DNA of 47,789 bases from an uncultured Prevotella sp. (GCA_905233425.1 CAJOEC010000087.1:1-47789), one strand, 5' to 3'; numbered from the stretch's first letter, positions 27,175 through 35,743 are shown. A program made the numbers and translations. Notes: generated by a model from the letters alone, not told the origin.

Positions 27175-28767
27175 ATGCTGAAACTGCCGAGAATAACGAT
27201 TCCACATATATCCGACAGGCTGAACGTGCTGATGGTCTGCCAGATGGCGCTTCTGCTTTTAGTGTCTTTGGCCGTATTGCTCTATTTCTCGCGCCATACG
27301 CTGAGGGACGAGGCCCGTAACAACGCCGAGCAGGCATTGGTGGGCACGGAGCAGCACATTGACAATATACTGATGACTGTCGAGCAGACCGCATACAACA
27401 ACTATCAGGACATACAGTGGCATCTTGACCAGCCCGACCGTATGTTCACATACTGTCGCAAAATAGTGGAGACCTACCCTTATATCGTAGGGTGTGCCAT
27501 CGCCTTCAAACCGAATTATTATCCCGGTCGCGAGCTGTTCATGGCCTACGTTCACCGGTCGGGCAACGAACATGGGAATGCCGCCTTGGTGACTGCCGGG
27601 AAATTTGGTCACAGGCCATACACGGAGCAGGTGTGGTACACGCTGCCGATGTCGACGGGGCGTGCCTGCTGGATCGACCCTCTGCCTGAGGAGGAGGACG
27701 AAGGCGTGACGCTCTCCTTCTGTCTGCCCATTGTCGATGGCAAAGCTGAGTGTGTGGGTGTCATAGCTGTCGACCTGCCCATCTCCCTGCTCTCGCAGAT
27801 AGTCCATTCGGTCAAGCTCTCTCCCAATAGTTACAGCGTGTTGTTGAGCAGCAACGGCTCATACATCGTACATCCCGATGCCGAGAAGTTGGCGAAGATG
27901 AAAACCGTGTTCGTGCTGGCTGACAGGAATGGATACTCTTCCATACGTGAGGCTGCCGAGGCAATGATAGCTGGCGAGACGGGCTTCAAGTCCTTCCAGA
28001 TGAATAAGAAAGACTGGTACGTGTTCTACAAGCCTTTCCAACGCGAAGCGGACGAGACGACCGCGCTGCCAGGTGAGGGCGTGACGACCGCGCTCCATGG
28101 TGTCGGGCGGGACAACCGCGCTCCCATGGACCCGTTGGGATGGAGCACCGGCGTGGTGTTCCTCAAGGACGATATTCTCGGCAGCTATAACTTCCTCATC
28201 TGGGTGGAGCTGTTGATTGCCGTCTTTAGCGTGCTCCTCTTCTTCCTGCTTTGCCGTATGCTTGTACGCCGCCAGTTGAAGCCTCTGCGAACGCTCACCT
28301 ATTCGGCCCAGCGCATTGCCGAAGGGCATTATGACGAGACGGTGCCCAATGCGCAATGCGACGACTAGATAGGCCAGCTGCAGGACTGTTTCCAGCGTAT
28401 GCAGCAGTCGCTGTCGGCCAAGTCTTCCGAACTCGAGCAGTTGACTTCCATGCTGAAGATACGTGGCGAAGAGTTGCGGAAGGCCTACGGAAGTGCGCAG
28501 GGGTCTGACCGCATGAAGACCACCTTCCTCCACTACATGACCACTCAGATGACTGTTCCTGCCGACCTCATTGAGCGCAGCGTCATGAAGCTGAGCAACA
28601 ACTATCAGGACATCACACCGCAGGAGGCCGATGCTGAGCTAAGTGTCATCAAGGAGCAGAGTGAGAAGGTGCTCAACGTGCTTGAGCACATGATAGAGGC
28701 CTTGCAGATCGAGGCGGAAGAGTCGGAAAAGGAACTAAAAGCAGGAAAGGAGGCCGACCATGAGTAA
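27175..28767 (+). pseudogene. dCache-HAMP sensor with degenerate kinase dimerisation domain, interrupted by in-frame TAG
   Basis: A 530-codon frame split by TAG at 28366-28368. Before the stop are a membrane helix (MALLLLVSLAVLLYF), dCache domain, a second helix (IWVELLIAVFSVLLFFLLC) and the start of HAMP (LTYSAQRIAEGHYDETV). After the stop the same frame continues IGQLQDCFQRMQQSLSAKSS, the end of HAMP, so a GAG to TAG change is the simplest explanation. The C-terminal part (DRMKTTFLHYMTTQMTVPAD) aligns by eye with a histidine-kinase dimerisation helix (KTVFIENLSHQIRTPLN in the next gene), but lacks the phosphoacceptor histidine, and no ATPase domain follows. It overlaps the kinase gene by 8 bp. 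Positions 28050-28125 hold GACGACCGCGCT-type repeats. Confidence 0.75.
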
Positions 28768-30775
28768 ACCAAGTAGCAGCCTTTCCCGCAAGCTCAGCGT
28801 CAGAATCATGCTGATGGCCGTCCCTATCTTCGTCCTTTCGCTGGGGCTGTTCTATCTCCAGTCGAGCTATCTCATCCGCGAGGAGGCCATCGAGCGTTCC
28901 AACAGCATCCTCCGTGCCGTCATCCAGCGCGTGCACAACTATATGAGCACGATAGAGGTGTCGACCAACGCCAACGTGTGGCTGCTTGAGGAGAACTTCC
29001 GCCCCGACTCGCTGCTGTCTGTCTCGCAGCGTATCGTGCGTCTCAACCCCCACATCCTCAGCTGCTCAGTCAGTGCCGAACCCGGTGTGTTTGAGTCAGT
29101 AGGGATGCGACGTGTCGCGTCCGTCCCCAGTGCCAGCCCGTATGGGAAGAATTTCTCTGTGTACACAGTCAATGAGGACGACACGATAACCTCTGTCATC
29201 GAGACCGACTATGAATACGCCGACAAACCGTGGTACAAAGTGCCGTTGGATAAGGGCAAAGCCTGCTGGATAGAGCCTTTCAGCGGGCATACCGAGGGTA
29301 CCATCAATCATAACGAGGCCGTTGCCACCTATTGCCATCCGCTCCGTTCGGAGCAGGGCGGTTTCCTGGGCGTCATTTCCACCGATTTCTCGTTCAGCCG
29401 AATGGCAAAGACCATCATTGCCACTGAGCACCCCTATCCAGGCGCCTACTTCGTGTTGCTGGGGGGCGACGGGCGCTACTTTATCCATCCTGACACCACG
29501 CGGCTGTTCCGGAAAACCATCTTCACCGATGCCGACCCCCATCAGGACGCAGACCTGATAGCCCTGGGCTACCAGATGATCGACGGCAAGCAGGGCACCA
29601 TGCATATCATGGCCGACGGACGTCGCTGCCACGTGTGCTACCATCCCGTGCCAGGCACCGACTGGAGCCTTGCCATGGTATGCCCTGAAAGCGAGATACT
29701 GACGGGCTATCATCGTCTGGCTTACGTCATTATCGCTCTTATCCTCGTAGGACTGGTCGTCATGCTGTGGATGAGCCAGAGGGTCGTCCGTCGGAACATC
29801 CGTCCCGTCAACAAGTTGCTGGGCTACACCAAGCTTATCGCAGAAGGCCATTATGACCACGTGATTCCGCAGTCTGACAAGAAGGATGACATAGGGAAAC
29901 TCCAGAACAGCTTTGCAGCCATGCAGCGGGCGCTCAACGACCATATAGGCAGCATCAGCCAGACAGCAGAGGAAATCAAGAAACGCAACGAACAGCGTGC
30001 ACGCGACATGCAGCTGGCCGAAGAGGCGGTCAAGAAGAAGACCGTGTTCATCGAGAACCTGTCGCACCAGATACGCACCCCGCTGAACATCATCGTCGGT
30101 TTTGCCAACATCCTCTACGAGAACATCGTCTCCCGCAGCAAGGATGCTGTAGGGACGCGACGTGTCGCGTCCGCCCCCAAAGCGTCAGCTTCGGGTTCCA
30201 CCGATGCATTTGCCGACGAGAACCTAAGCGACATCACGGGAATGATGAAATACAATGCCATCCACCTGAAGCGAATGGTGCTCATGCTCTTCGACAGCTC
30301 CTCGGCAGGGGGTGCCGAGACGTTGATGAACAATCGTAATGACGAGGTGACGTGCAACGGGATAGCCCGCGAAAGCATCGACTATACCGAGGCGGACTTC
30401 CTGGGTATCAAGATCAAGTTCAAGACAGAGTTGTCCGACGAAGTCAAGATTCTCAGCAACCACATCTACCTGATGCGCACTCTACGCGAGCTGCTCTACA
30501 ATGCCGCCAAATATTCTGACGGCAAGAACATCAGCCTCAGCGTCTCGCAGACCCCCACCACCATTCGGTTCACCGTCGAAGACACTGGTGTCGGCCTGCC
30601 TGAGAACCCAGATGATTTGATCTACAAGCCCTTCATCAAGAGCGACGACCTCTCCGAAGGCCTCGGTCTTGGTCTGCCACTCTGCAAGCGCCATGCACTC
30701 AGCCTTGGTGGCGACCTCATCTACGACAGGGACTACAAGGAAGGCTGCCGCTTTGTTCTGGAGCTGCCGAAATAA
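28760..30775 (+). CDS. dCache-HAMP sensor histidine kinase
   Basis: A 671-residue kinase. It has an N-terminal helix (IMLMAVPIFVLSLGLFYL), a periplasmic dCache domain, a second helix near 325-345 (LAYVIIALILVGLVVMLWM), HAMP, a coiled coil, and an H-box with the phosphoacceptor histidine (FIENLSHQIRTPLNIIVGFA, near residue 435). The ATPase follows: N-box LRELLYNAAKYSDG, G1 DTGVGLPE, G2 GLGLGLPLCK. Two copies of the GGACGCGAC palindrome are read through in frame as VGMRRVASVP (29103-29122, in the sensor) and VGTRRVASAP (30153-30172, just after the H-box). The second lies inside the dimerisation region and could affect activity. No response regulator is adjacent. Confidence 0.9.
   Translation: MSKPSSSLSRKLSVRIMLMAVPIFVLSLGLFYLQSSYLIREEAIERSNSILRAVIQRVHNYMSTIEVSTNANVWLLEENFRPDSLLSVSQRIVRLNPHILSCSVSAEPGVFESVGMRRVASVPSASPYGKNFSVYTVNEDDTITSVIETDYEYADKPWYKVPLDKGKACWIEPFSGHTEGTINHNEAVATYCHPLRSEQGGFLGVISTDFSFSRMAKTIIATEHPYPGAYFVLLGGDGRYFIHPDTTRLFRKTIFTDADPHQDADLIALGYQMIDGKQGTMHIMADGRRCHVCYHPVPGTDWSLAMVCPESEILTGYHRLAYVIIALILVGLVVMLWMSQRVVRRNIRPVNKLLGYTKLIAEGHYDHVIPQSDKKDDIGKLQNSFAAMQRALNDHIGSISQTAEEIKKRNEQRARDMQLAEEAVKKKTVFIENLSHQIRTPLNIIVGFANILYENIVSRSKDAVGTRRVASAPKASASGSTDAFADENLSDITGMMKYNAIHLKRMVLMLFDSSSAGGAETLMNNRNDEVTCNGIARESIDYTEADFLGIKIKFKTELSDEVKILSNHIYLMRTLRELLYNAAKYSDGKNISLSVSQTPTTIRFTVEDTGVGLPENPDDLIYKPFIKSDDLSEGLGLGLPLCKRHALSLGGDLIYDRDYKEGCRFVLELPK
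29103..29122 (+). repeat. GGACGCGAC palindrome within the kinase sensor domain
   Basis: A copy with one change (GGATGCGACGTGTCGCGTCC) lies in the reading frame and encodes MRRVAS. The frame stays open. Confidence 0.85.
30153..30195 (+). repeat. Compound palindrome insertion in the kinase dimerisation region
   Basis: A perfect GGACGCGACGTGTCGCGTCC (30153-30172) is followed by a second palindrome, CCCAAAGCGTCAGCTTCGGG (30176-30195). Both are read as VGTRRVASAPKASASGS. The second motif is also in the gene at 31009 (31246-31265). Confidence 0.85.
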
Positions 30776-30776
30776 A

Positions 30777-31003
30777 TGTTAATGATTATCCGCATGTATC
30801 CGCAAACGACCCTGAAAGGGTCTCCGTTAAGTAACCGTAGGTCGGAACGACCTGCGGATAAGACTGCGGAGGGAGTCAAGTACTCTGAAAGAGTGCCCCA
30901 ACGCCGCAGTTGGGCGACCCCTTTAGGGTCGATGCCACACACGCTTCCATTTGACCGGGGGTACTACGTACCCTCGGTTATTGAGCGACGACCCTTTCAG
31001 GGT
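30777..31003. repeat. Repeat element with AATGATTATCCGCA end and many short hairpins
   Basis: It begins at the kinase stop with AATGATTATCCGCA and contains ACCCTGAAAGGGT, AGGTCGGAACGACCT, GTACTCTGAAAGAGT-type, GACCCCTTTAGGGTC and GGGGGTACTACGTACCCTC palindromes. It shares the left end and internal blocks, in the same order, with 33296-33560. No gene is present. Confidence 0.7.
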
Positions 31004-31008
31004 CACTA

Positions 31009-31719
31009 TTGTCTACCGTTTACCGTTTATTGTTTATTGTTTGTTGTCTATTGCCAATCAGCGCCATTGCCCAGATTCCATATTATGCAGCAACCGTGGG
31101 CGACGGCAAGTTGTACGGCTATACCTCGTTGAAAGTCCGTCCGGGAATCAACCATCAGGAGACCTACACCACCTTTCAGTACGGACTGGGCGACCACTTC
31201 GCCACAGGCTTAGACCTCTATACAGGCCCCGCTACAGCCACTGTGCCCGAAGCGTCAGCTTCGGGTTCCGCCGCAGTGTCCAGTGTGTCAGCTTCGGGTG
31301 TCCTCGTCCGCTATGGTCTGCCTCTCAGCAAGTGGTTTAACATCGGGGCCGAAGTCACCTCGTCGTTCAATCTCAACGACAGCTTCAAGTTCTCCTATCT
31401 CACGTCGGCACTCTACCTTAATGGAGCCATCACCAAGGACAGCCGCCTCTTCTGGTGCACCAATACGTGGTGGATTGTCAACCGCGATGCTCCCCCCACT
31501 TATTCCAATTACGAGTATCTGGGCTATACCATCAACATCAAGAATGGTCGCGCCATTACGCCAATGATAGGAGCCATTCATTCGTGGCGTTTCGACCAGG
31601 ATGCCAGCCTCGCCGCTGGTGCCTATTACACTTTCAAGAATTGGAACCTTTATCTTTGGGGGAACGACCTGCAGAAACACCATCCCAGAGTCGTCGTAGG
31701 CATCGATTTTGCGTATTAA
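31009..31719 (+). CDS. Secreted beta-barrel-like protein with repeat-derived signal peptide
   Basis: A 236-residue protein of unknown function. The body has alternating strands and aromatic girdles (FNIGAEVTSSFNLNDSFKFS, AAGAYYTFKNWNLYLWGNDL) and ends with a terminal strand VVVGIDFAY, as in outer-membrane beta-barrels. The only start I can find is TTG 31009. Its signal peptide (STVYRLLFIVCCLLPISAIA) is encoded by degenerate heptamers (GTTTACC, GTTTATT, GTTTATT, GTTTGTT), which suggests the original 5' end was replaced by repeat DNA. At 31246-31297 the frame also carries CCCGAAGCGTCAGCTTCGGG palindromes (ASASGSAA, SVSASG). It follows a sensor operon but has a repeat block between. Confidence 0.6.
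   Translation: MSTVYRLLFIVCCLLPISAIAQIPYYAATVGDGKLYGYTSLKVRPGINHQETYTTFQYGLGDHFATGLDLYTGPATATVPEASASGSAAVSSVSASGVLVRYGLPLSKWFNIGAEVTSSFNLNDSFKFSYLTSALYLNGAITKDSRLFWCTNTWWIVNRDAPPTYSNYEYLGYTINIKNGRAITPMIGAIHSWRFDQDASLAAGAYYTFKNWNLYLWGNDLQKHHPRVVVGIDFAY
31246..31297 (+). repeat. CCCGAAGCGTCAGCTTCGGG palindrome copies in coding sequence
   Basis: A perfect stem CCCGAAGC/GCTTCGGG with loop GTCA at 31246-31265 and a partial copy (GTGTCAGCTTCGGGTG) at about 31282-31297, both in frame. Confidence 0.8.
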
Positions 31720-31727
31720 GTAATGAT

Positions 31728-31975
31728 ATAAAAATAACTTGGTACGATTTTGTGTGCTCACCCCCGCCCCGAAGGGGCAATGAGCAGTCAGCCCAGGGCA
31801 GCGCCCTGGGTAGTCATGAGTGCACAGCCCCCGCCCTGAAAGGGCAAAAGAATGAGGGGCGATGATAACCTTGCCATCATACCCAGGGCGCTGCCCTGGG
31901 CTGACTGCTTGCTGGCCTTTCAGGCCGTTCTGCGGAAACATACGATAATCACAAAATCGTGCCAAGTTATTTTTT
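31728..31975. mobile_element. MITE-like element with inverted terminal repeats
   Basis: The ends AAAATAACTTGGTACGATTT and its near-complement (AAATCGTGCCAAGTTATTTT) are inverted over about 26 bp with one mismatch. Each arm also holds CAGTCAGCCCAGGGCAGCGC, so most of the roughly 245-bp unit is one long imperfect inverted repeat. The centre has GCCCTGAAAGGGC. There is no ORF and no transposase; no target duplication is obvious. It lies between the stop at 31719 and the esterase at 32108. Confidence 0.75.
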
Positions 31976-32107
31976 TACGGATACTAAGTATTATGACAAT
32001 CGTGGAATGTTAATGTTCACTAAGAAATAGTGGGGGCGTTTTACTCTTCGCAGGAAACGGCGTCTAAAGACTGATACAAATTTATCAACCTAAAAAGTAT
32101 TCTTAAC

Positions 32108-33295
32108 ATGAGAAAAATTCTTACTATGGCTGCTGCTTTTGCAGCAATGACGGCATCAGCCCAGTTTGGTGCTCCCAGGGTGAATCCCACAGTTCCTTCA
32201 GTAACGGCAGAGGTCGAGGACTTCAAGCCCGCAACGACCAACCAGGAGGGTAGACAGTTCCCCGCAGTTAATTCAAAGCGCCAGGTGCGGGCGCAGATCT
32301 CGGCCCCGAAGGCCACTTTCGTCGGCCTCGACATCGACGGTAAGATCTATGAGATGACCAAGGACGAGAACGGCCTGTGGACCGGCACGTCGGCCCCGCA
32401 GGACGAGGGCTTCCACTACTATCAGCTGAACATCGACGGCGCCTCCGTGCCCGATCCGGGCAGCAAGTATTTCTACGGTGCCAGCCGCTGGGGCAGTGGC
32501 ATCGACATCCCCGCTGCCGACGAGGCGTTCTACACCGTGAAGAACGTGCCACAGGGCTCCATCAACGAGGTGTACTACTGGTCGACGGTGCAGGAGAAGA
32601 TGCGCCACGGCTACATCTACCTTCCCAACGAATATTACACGAACCCCACGAAGAAGTTTCCTGTGCTCTACCTGCAGCACGGCATGGGCGAGAACGAGAC
32701 GGGCTGGAGCGCCCAGGGCAAGACGGGCATCATCATGGACAACCTCATTGCTGAAGGCAAGGCCGTGCCGTTCATAATCTTCATGGACAACGGTCTCGAC
32801 GCACCGCGTCCCCAACGTCCTGAGGGTCAGGGTGCAGGCCCCGGCGGTCGTCGTGGCTTCGGTAATTTCTTCGAGGGCTTCCAGAAGATCCTGTTCACCG
32901 ACATCATCCCGATGGTCGAGAAGAACTACCGCGTGATTGCTGACGCCGAGCACCGCGCCATGGCCGGCCTGTCGATGGGTGGCATGCAGACACGCGGCAT
33001 CACGCTGGCCAATCCCACGACCTTTGCCTACGTCGGCATGTTCAGCGGCGGCACGTTCAGCGTCGATGACCTGAAGGACGCTGCCGACTTCAAGAAGACC
33101 AACAAGGTGCTCTTCATGAGTGCCGGAGGCCGCGAGACGCGCATGGCCGAGGGTGACGGCAGCGTAGGCAAGGCCGCAGAGAACCTGAAGGCCCTGGGCT
33201 TCAACGCCCACAGCTACGTCTCGCCCGAAACAGCACATGAGTGGCAGACCTGGCGCCGCAGCCTCCATGAGTTTGCACAGCTGATATTCAAATAA
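32108..33295 (+). CDS. CE1-family carbohydrate esterase (feruloyl/acetyl esterase)
   Basis: A 395-residue secreted esterase. Signal peptide MRKILTMAAAFAAMTASAQF; residues about 60-150 are a CBM48-like/Ig-like module (KATFVGLDIDGKIYEMTKDE, YYQLNIDGASVPDPGSKYFY); residues 160-395 are the alpha/beta-hydrolase domain of the Esterase_D/CE1 type (HGYIYLPNEYY, VLYLQHGMGENETGW). The nucleophile is in GLSMGGMQ and the catalytic histidine in ETAHEW. The family releases ferulate or acetate from arabinoxylan, matching rumen and gut Prevotella enzymes. The Gly/Pro-rich loop (RPQRPEGQGAGPGGRRG) is unusual for the family core. It is flanked on both sides by MITE-like elements. Confidence 0.9.
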   Translation: MRKILTMAAAFAAMTASAQFGAPRVNPTVPSVTAEVEDFKPATTNQEGRQFPAVNSKRQVRAQISAPKATFVGLDIDGKIYEMTKDENGLWTGTSAPQDEGFHYYQLNIDGASVPDPGSKYFYGASRWGSGIDIPAADEAFYTVKNVPQGSINEVYYWSTVQEKMRHGYIYLPNEYYTNPTKKFPVLYLQHGMGENETGWSAQGKTGIIMDNLIAEGKAVPFIIFMDNGLDAPRPQRPEGQGAGPGGRRGFGNFFEGFQKILFTDIIPMVEKNYRVIADAEHRAMAGLSMGGMQTRGITLANPTTFAYVGMFSGGTFSVDDLKDAADFKKTNKVLFMSAGGRETRMAEGDGSVGKAAENLKALGFNAHSYVSPETAHEWQTWRRSLHEFAQLIFK

Positions 33296-33560
33296 ATGAT
33301 TATCCGCAAAGAAGTGCAACTGACGCTGAAAGCGTCACCGCTCAATAGCCGTAGGTCGGAACGACCTGCGGATAGTTAGAGAAGGGAGAGAAAAGCACCC
33401 CGAAGGGTGTGCCCCAACAGCGGCGATGGGAGGGGTCGCCCGTGCTCACGGGCGCCCCTCCCGTGAGCACGGGCGACCCCTTTAGGGTCGATGTTACCCA
33501 TACAGAGAGGATACGCCTTCAGCGTCTTAGTCACCTGATTGCGGATAATCATTTCAAATA
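33296..33560. mobile_element. MITE-like element with AATGATTATCCGCA inverted ends
   Basis: The left end AATGATTATCCGCAA directly after the esterase stop is inverted at the right end (TTGCGGATAATCATT, about 33540-33554). Inside are ACGCTGAAAGCGT, AGGTCGGAACGACCT and a perfect 21-bp stem at 33432-33452/33460-33480 with a 7-nt loop. It is a complete relative of 30777-31003. No ORF. Confidence 0.75.
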
Positions 33561-33623
33561 AACATCCGGCTTGAATCAGAATAGTTAATTCCACGACGTG
33601 AAACGAGAATCTCAGCGATTTCC

Positions 33624-33654
33624 TTTGTCATCTCAAATATAGTTTGTATCTTTG
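33624..33654 (+). promoter_or_regulatory. Promoter of the second AAA ATPase
   Basis: TTTG (33624-33627) and TATCTTTG (33647-33654) with a 19-bp spacer match the Bacteroidota consensus well. The repeat array at 33663-33761 begins just after the expected transcription start. Confidence 0.7.
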
Positions 33655-33662
33655 CACCCGCA

Positions 33663-33761
33663 TTTGCTTTTTGCATCAAGCAGATTCTTGGTGATTTTGC
33701 TTTCTGTATTAAGCAAATTTGGAAATAAAATGCTTTTTGAAGAAAGCAAACAGATACGATA
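33663..33761 (+). repeat. Three 33-bp direct repeats with inverted core before ATPase gene
   Basis: Units start at 33663, 33696 and 33729, exactly 33 bp apart. Each begins with TTTGCTTTxTGxAxxAAGCAAA, an inverted repeat of TTGCTT and AAGCAA. They fill the space between promoter and start codon. They could be stacked operator sites or three small hairpins in the leader. Spacer parts are not conserved. Confidence 0.75.
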
Positions 33762-34960
33762 TGGATGCACTTTTTGACAAACAGGATGTGATGCTTCGTG
33801 CAACAAGCATGGAGATAGTGAGGGATTTTATGTCGAGCGTCAACTGGAATGCTCCGCTGCTTTGTATCAGAGGTTCGAGGGGCGTTGGAAAGTCCACGTT
33901 GCTCCGCCAATATATTAATCAGCATTTCCCGACAGGTAGTGAAGAAGTGCTTTATTGCTCGCTTGACTGGGTCTATTTCAGCCAACATTCCATATTGGAG
34001 GTGGCAGGTAATTTCTATAAGCGAGGCGGCGAGCTGCTGGTCATTGATGAAGTCCACAAATATGATGGGTGGAGCCGCGAAATAAAGGAAACTGCTGAAA
34101 CCTATCCAGACCTTCAGATGATACTCAGCGGTTCTTCTTTGCTAAAACTGTTGGACGGCGATGCTGACCTGTCGCGCAGATGCCGTGGCTATGACATGCC
34201 GGGATTGTCATTTAGGGAATATCTGCGATTCTATAAAGGCATTGTCCTTCCTGCCTATACCCTACAAGAGTTGCTGGCTAATCCCAAAGAGATTGCTTTG
34301 ACGGTCAATAACGCCTGCCGCCCCCTACAATATTTCCACGATTATCTCAGATACGGCTATTACCCTTATTATCTGAAAAATCCGATAGACTATTATCCGC
34401 TCATCGAACAGACCGTCAACTATGTTGTCGATGTGGAACTACCCCAGCAGCGTAAAGTGAATCCCGCTAATTGCAGAAAGGTAAAGGCCTTGCTCAATGT
34501 GCTGGCACAACAAGTACCCTACGAAGTTGACATCTCCAAGCTGGCTACGGCCACAGGACTGCAACGTAACACGGTGCTGGAATACCTCAATCATCTGGGT
34601 GACGCAAAATTGATTAACCTCTTGTTTTCCGACATCGCGTCAGTAAAGAAAATGCAAAAACCAGACAAGATCTATCTTGAGAATCCCAATCTGCTGTATG
34701 CCTTGGCGACAACACCAGTGAAAACAGGCACTACACGTGAATGTTTTGCAGTCAATCAGTTAGGATATGGCCATACCGTTGAGTACGGTAAGACACAAGG
34801 TGACTTTAGGGTAGACGGGAGATTGACTTTCGAGGTCGGTGGCGAGAACAAGTCATTTAGCCAGATTGCCAATGCGCCTGATTCATTTGTCTTGTCAGAC
34901 GACATAGAGATGCCACGAGGAAACAAACTCCCTCTATGGATGATTGGCTTTCTTTATTAG
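33761..34960 (+). CDS. AAA ATPase with DUF4143 domain
   Basis: A 399-residue ATPase of the AAA_14/DUF4143 group. Walker A is IRGSRGVGKSTLL near residue 47; Walker B is ELLVIDEVHKY; DLQMILSGSSLLKLLDGDAD and LSRRCRGYDMPGLSFREYL are typical of the family. The C-terminal DUF4143 part (LENPNLLYALA, GDFRVDGRLTFEVGGENKS) resembles a PD-(D/E)XK fold. ATG 33761 (MDALFDKQDVMLR) gives the family's usual start. AT-rich compared with the flanking esterase. The role is unknown. The three-unit repeat directly before it suggests dedicated regulation, as seen also for the unrelated ATPase at 280. The 3' end overlaps pgeF by 27 bp, tail to tail. Confidence 0.85.
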   Translation: MDALFDKQDVMLRATSMEIVRDFMSSVNWNAPLLCIRGSRGVGKSTLLRQYINQHFPTGSEEVLYCSLDWVYFSQHSILEVAGNFYKRGGELLVIDEVHKYDGWSREIKETAETYPDLQMILSGSSLLKLLDGDADLSRRCRGYDMPGLSFREYLRFYKGIVLPAYTLQELLANPKEIALTVNNACRPLQYFHDYLRYGYYPYYLKNPIDYYPLIEQTVNYVVDVELPQQRKVNPANCRKVKALLNVLAQQVPYEVDISKLATATGLQRNTVLEYLNHLGDAKLINLLFSDIASVKKMQKPDKIYLENPNLLYALATTPVKTGTTRECFAVNQLGYGHTVEYGKTQGDFRVDGRLTFEVGGENKSFSQIANAPDSFVLSDDIEMPRGNKLPLWMIGFLY

Positions 34961-35743
34961 ACTATGATGGATTACGATACCCGTGAAGATGCGACCGCTG
35001 TTGATGCCTAAGCGGCGGGCGGAGAAGTAGTCGGCTGACTGATGAAAGGTGCAGACGGGCGAGACTCTTATGTTATGAGGTTCCAAGCCGGCGGCGATGA
35101 GTTGCAGACGGTTGCACTCGGGCAGGTCGATGTGCCATTTCTTATATTTTTTGCTGATGGATTCCATGTCGAACCCCGCCTGTGCGAAGGCATCATAAAC
35201 CTCGTCACCCACCTCGAAACTGTCGAGATGTATGCCCGGGCAAATCTGTGCCTTGAGGTGCTTTGGGCGGGTACCGTATGTGGCCTTCATCTCTGCGATG
35301 GCTTTCTCCGCGATACGGGCTACGGTGCCACGCCACCCAGCATGAATGGCGCAAATGGCGTGATGAGCTTCGTCGTAGAGCAGAATCGGGATGCAGTCGG
35401 CAGTAGACACCCCTATGCACACGCCGCGTAAATCAGTCATCAATGCGTCGTAGCCTTCCAATGCCTCGCGTCTTTTCTCTTCCGACAACGATAGCAGCGC
35501 CTCGTCTATTCGCACCGTTTTCGTAAGATGTACCTGATGGGGCATCAGCAAACGGTCGTCGCTGATGCCGAGTAACGAGCATAATGCCTCGCGGTTTTTG
35601 CGGATGCAAGCCTCGGAGTCGCCGCAATAGCGGTTGATGTTAAACTCCGCATAACTGCCTGTACTACATCCTCCGTGGCGAGTCGTGCTAAACGCCGTCA
35701 CATCAGGCCCCATATCGTAATAGTCCAGTTTCGGTATCATCAT
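34934..35743 (-). CDS. pgeF: Peptidoglycan editing factor PgeF (multicopper/laccase-domain protein)
   Basis: A 269-residue YfiH/PgeF protein. Conserved residues are visible: STTRHGGCSTG, MPHQVH, STADCIPILL, CAIHAGWRGTV, ICPGIHLDSFEVG and CTFHQSADYFSARR. The histidines and cysteine of HQVH, ADC and HAGW form the metal site. The family removes misincorporated serine from peptidoglycan precursors and shows purine nucleoside phosphorylase or laccase-like activity in different reports. Length is normal. It appears intact. Convergent with the ATPase gene. Confidence 0.93.
   Translation of the reverse strand: MMIPKLDYYDMGPDVTAFSTTRHGGCSTGSYAEFNINRYCGDSEACIRKNREALCSLLGISDDRLLMPHQVHLTKTVRIDEALLSLSEEKRREALEGYDALMTDLRGVCIGVSTADCIPILLYDEAHHAICAIHAGWRGTVARIAEKAIAEMKATYGTRPKHLKAQICPGIHLDSFEVGDEVYDAFAQAGFDMESISKKYKKWHIDLPECNRLQLIAAGLEPHNIRVSPVCTFHQSADYFSARRLGINSGRIFTGIVIHHSLIKKANHP

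Noticed and set aside
32273..33319. A 348-codon minus-strand frame opposite the CE1 esterase
   Set aside because: No domain or promoter; the plus strand has a complete esterase with catalytic motifs.
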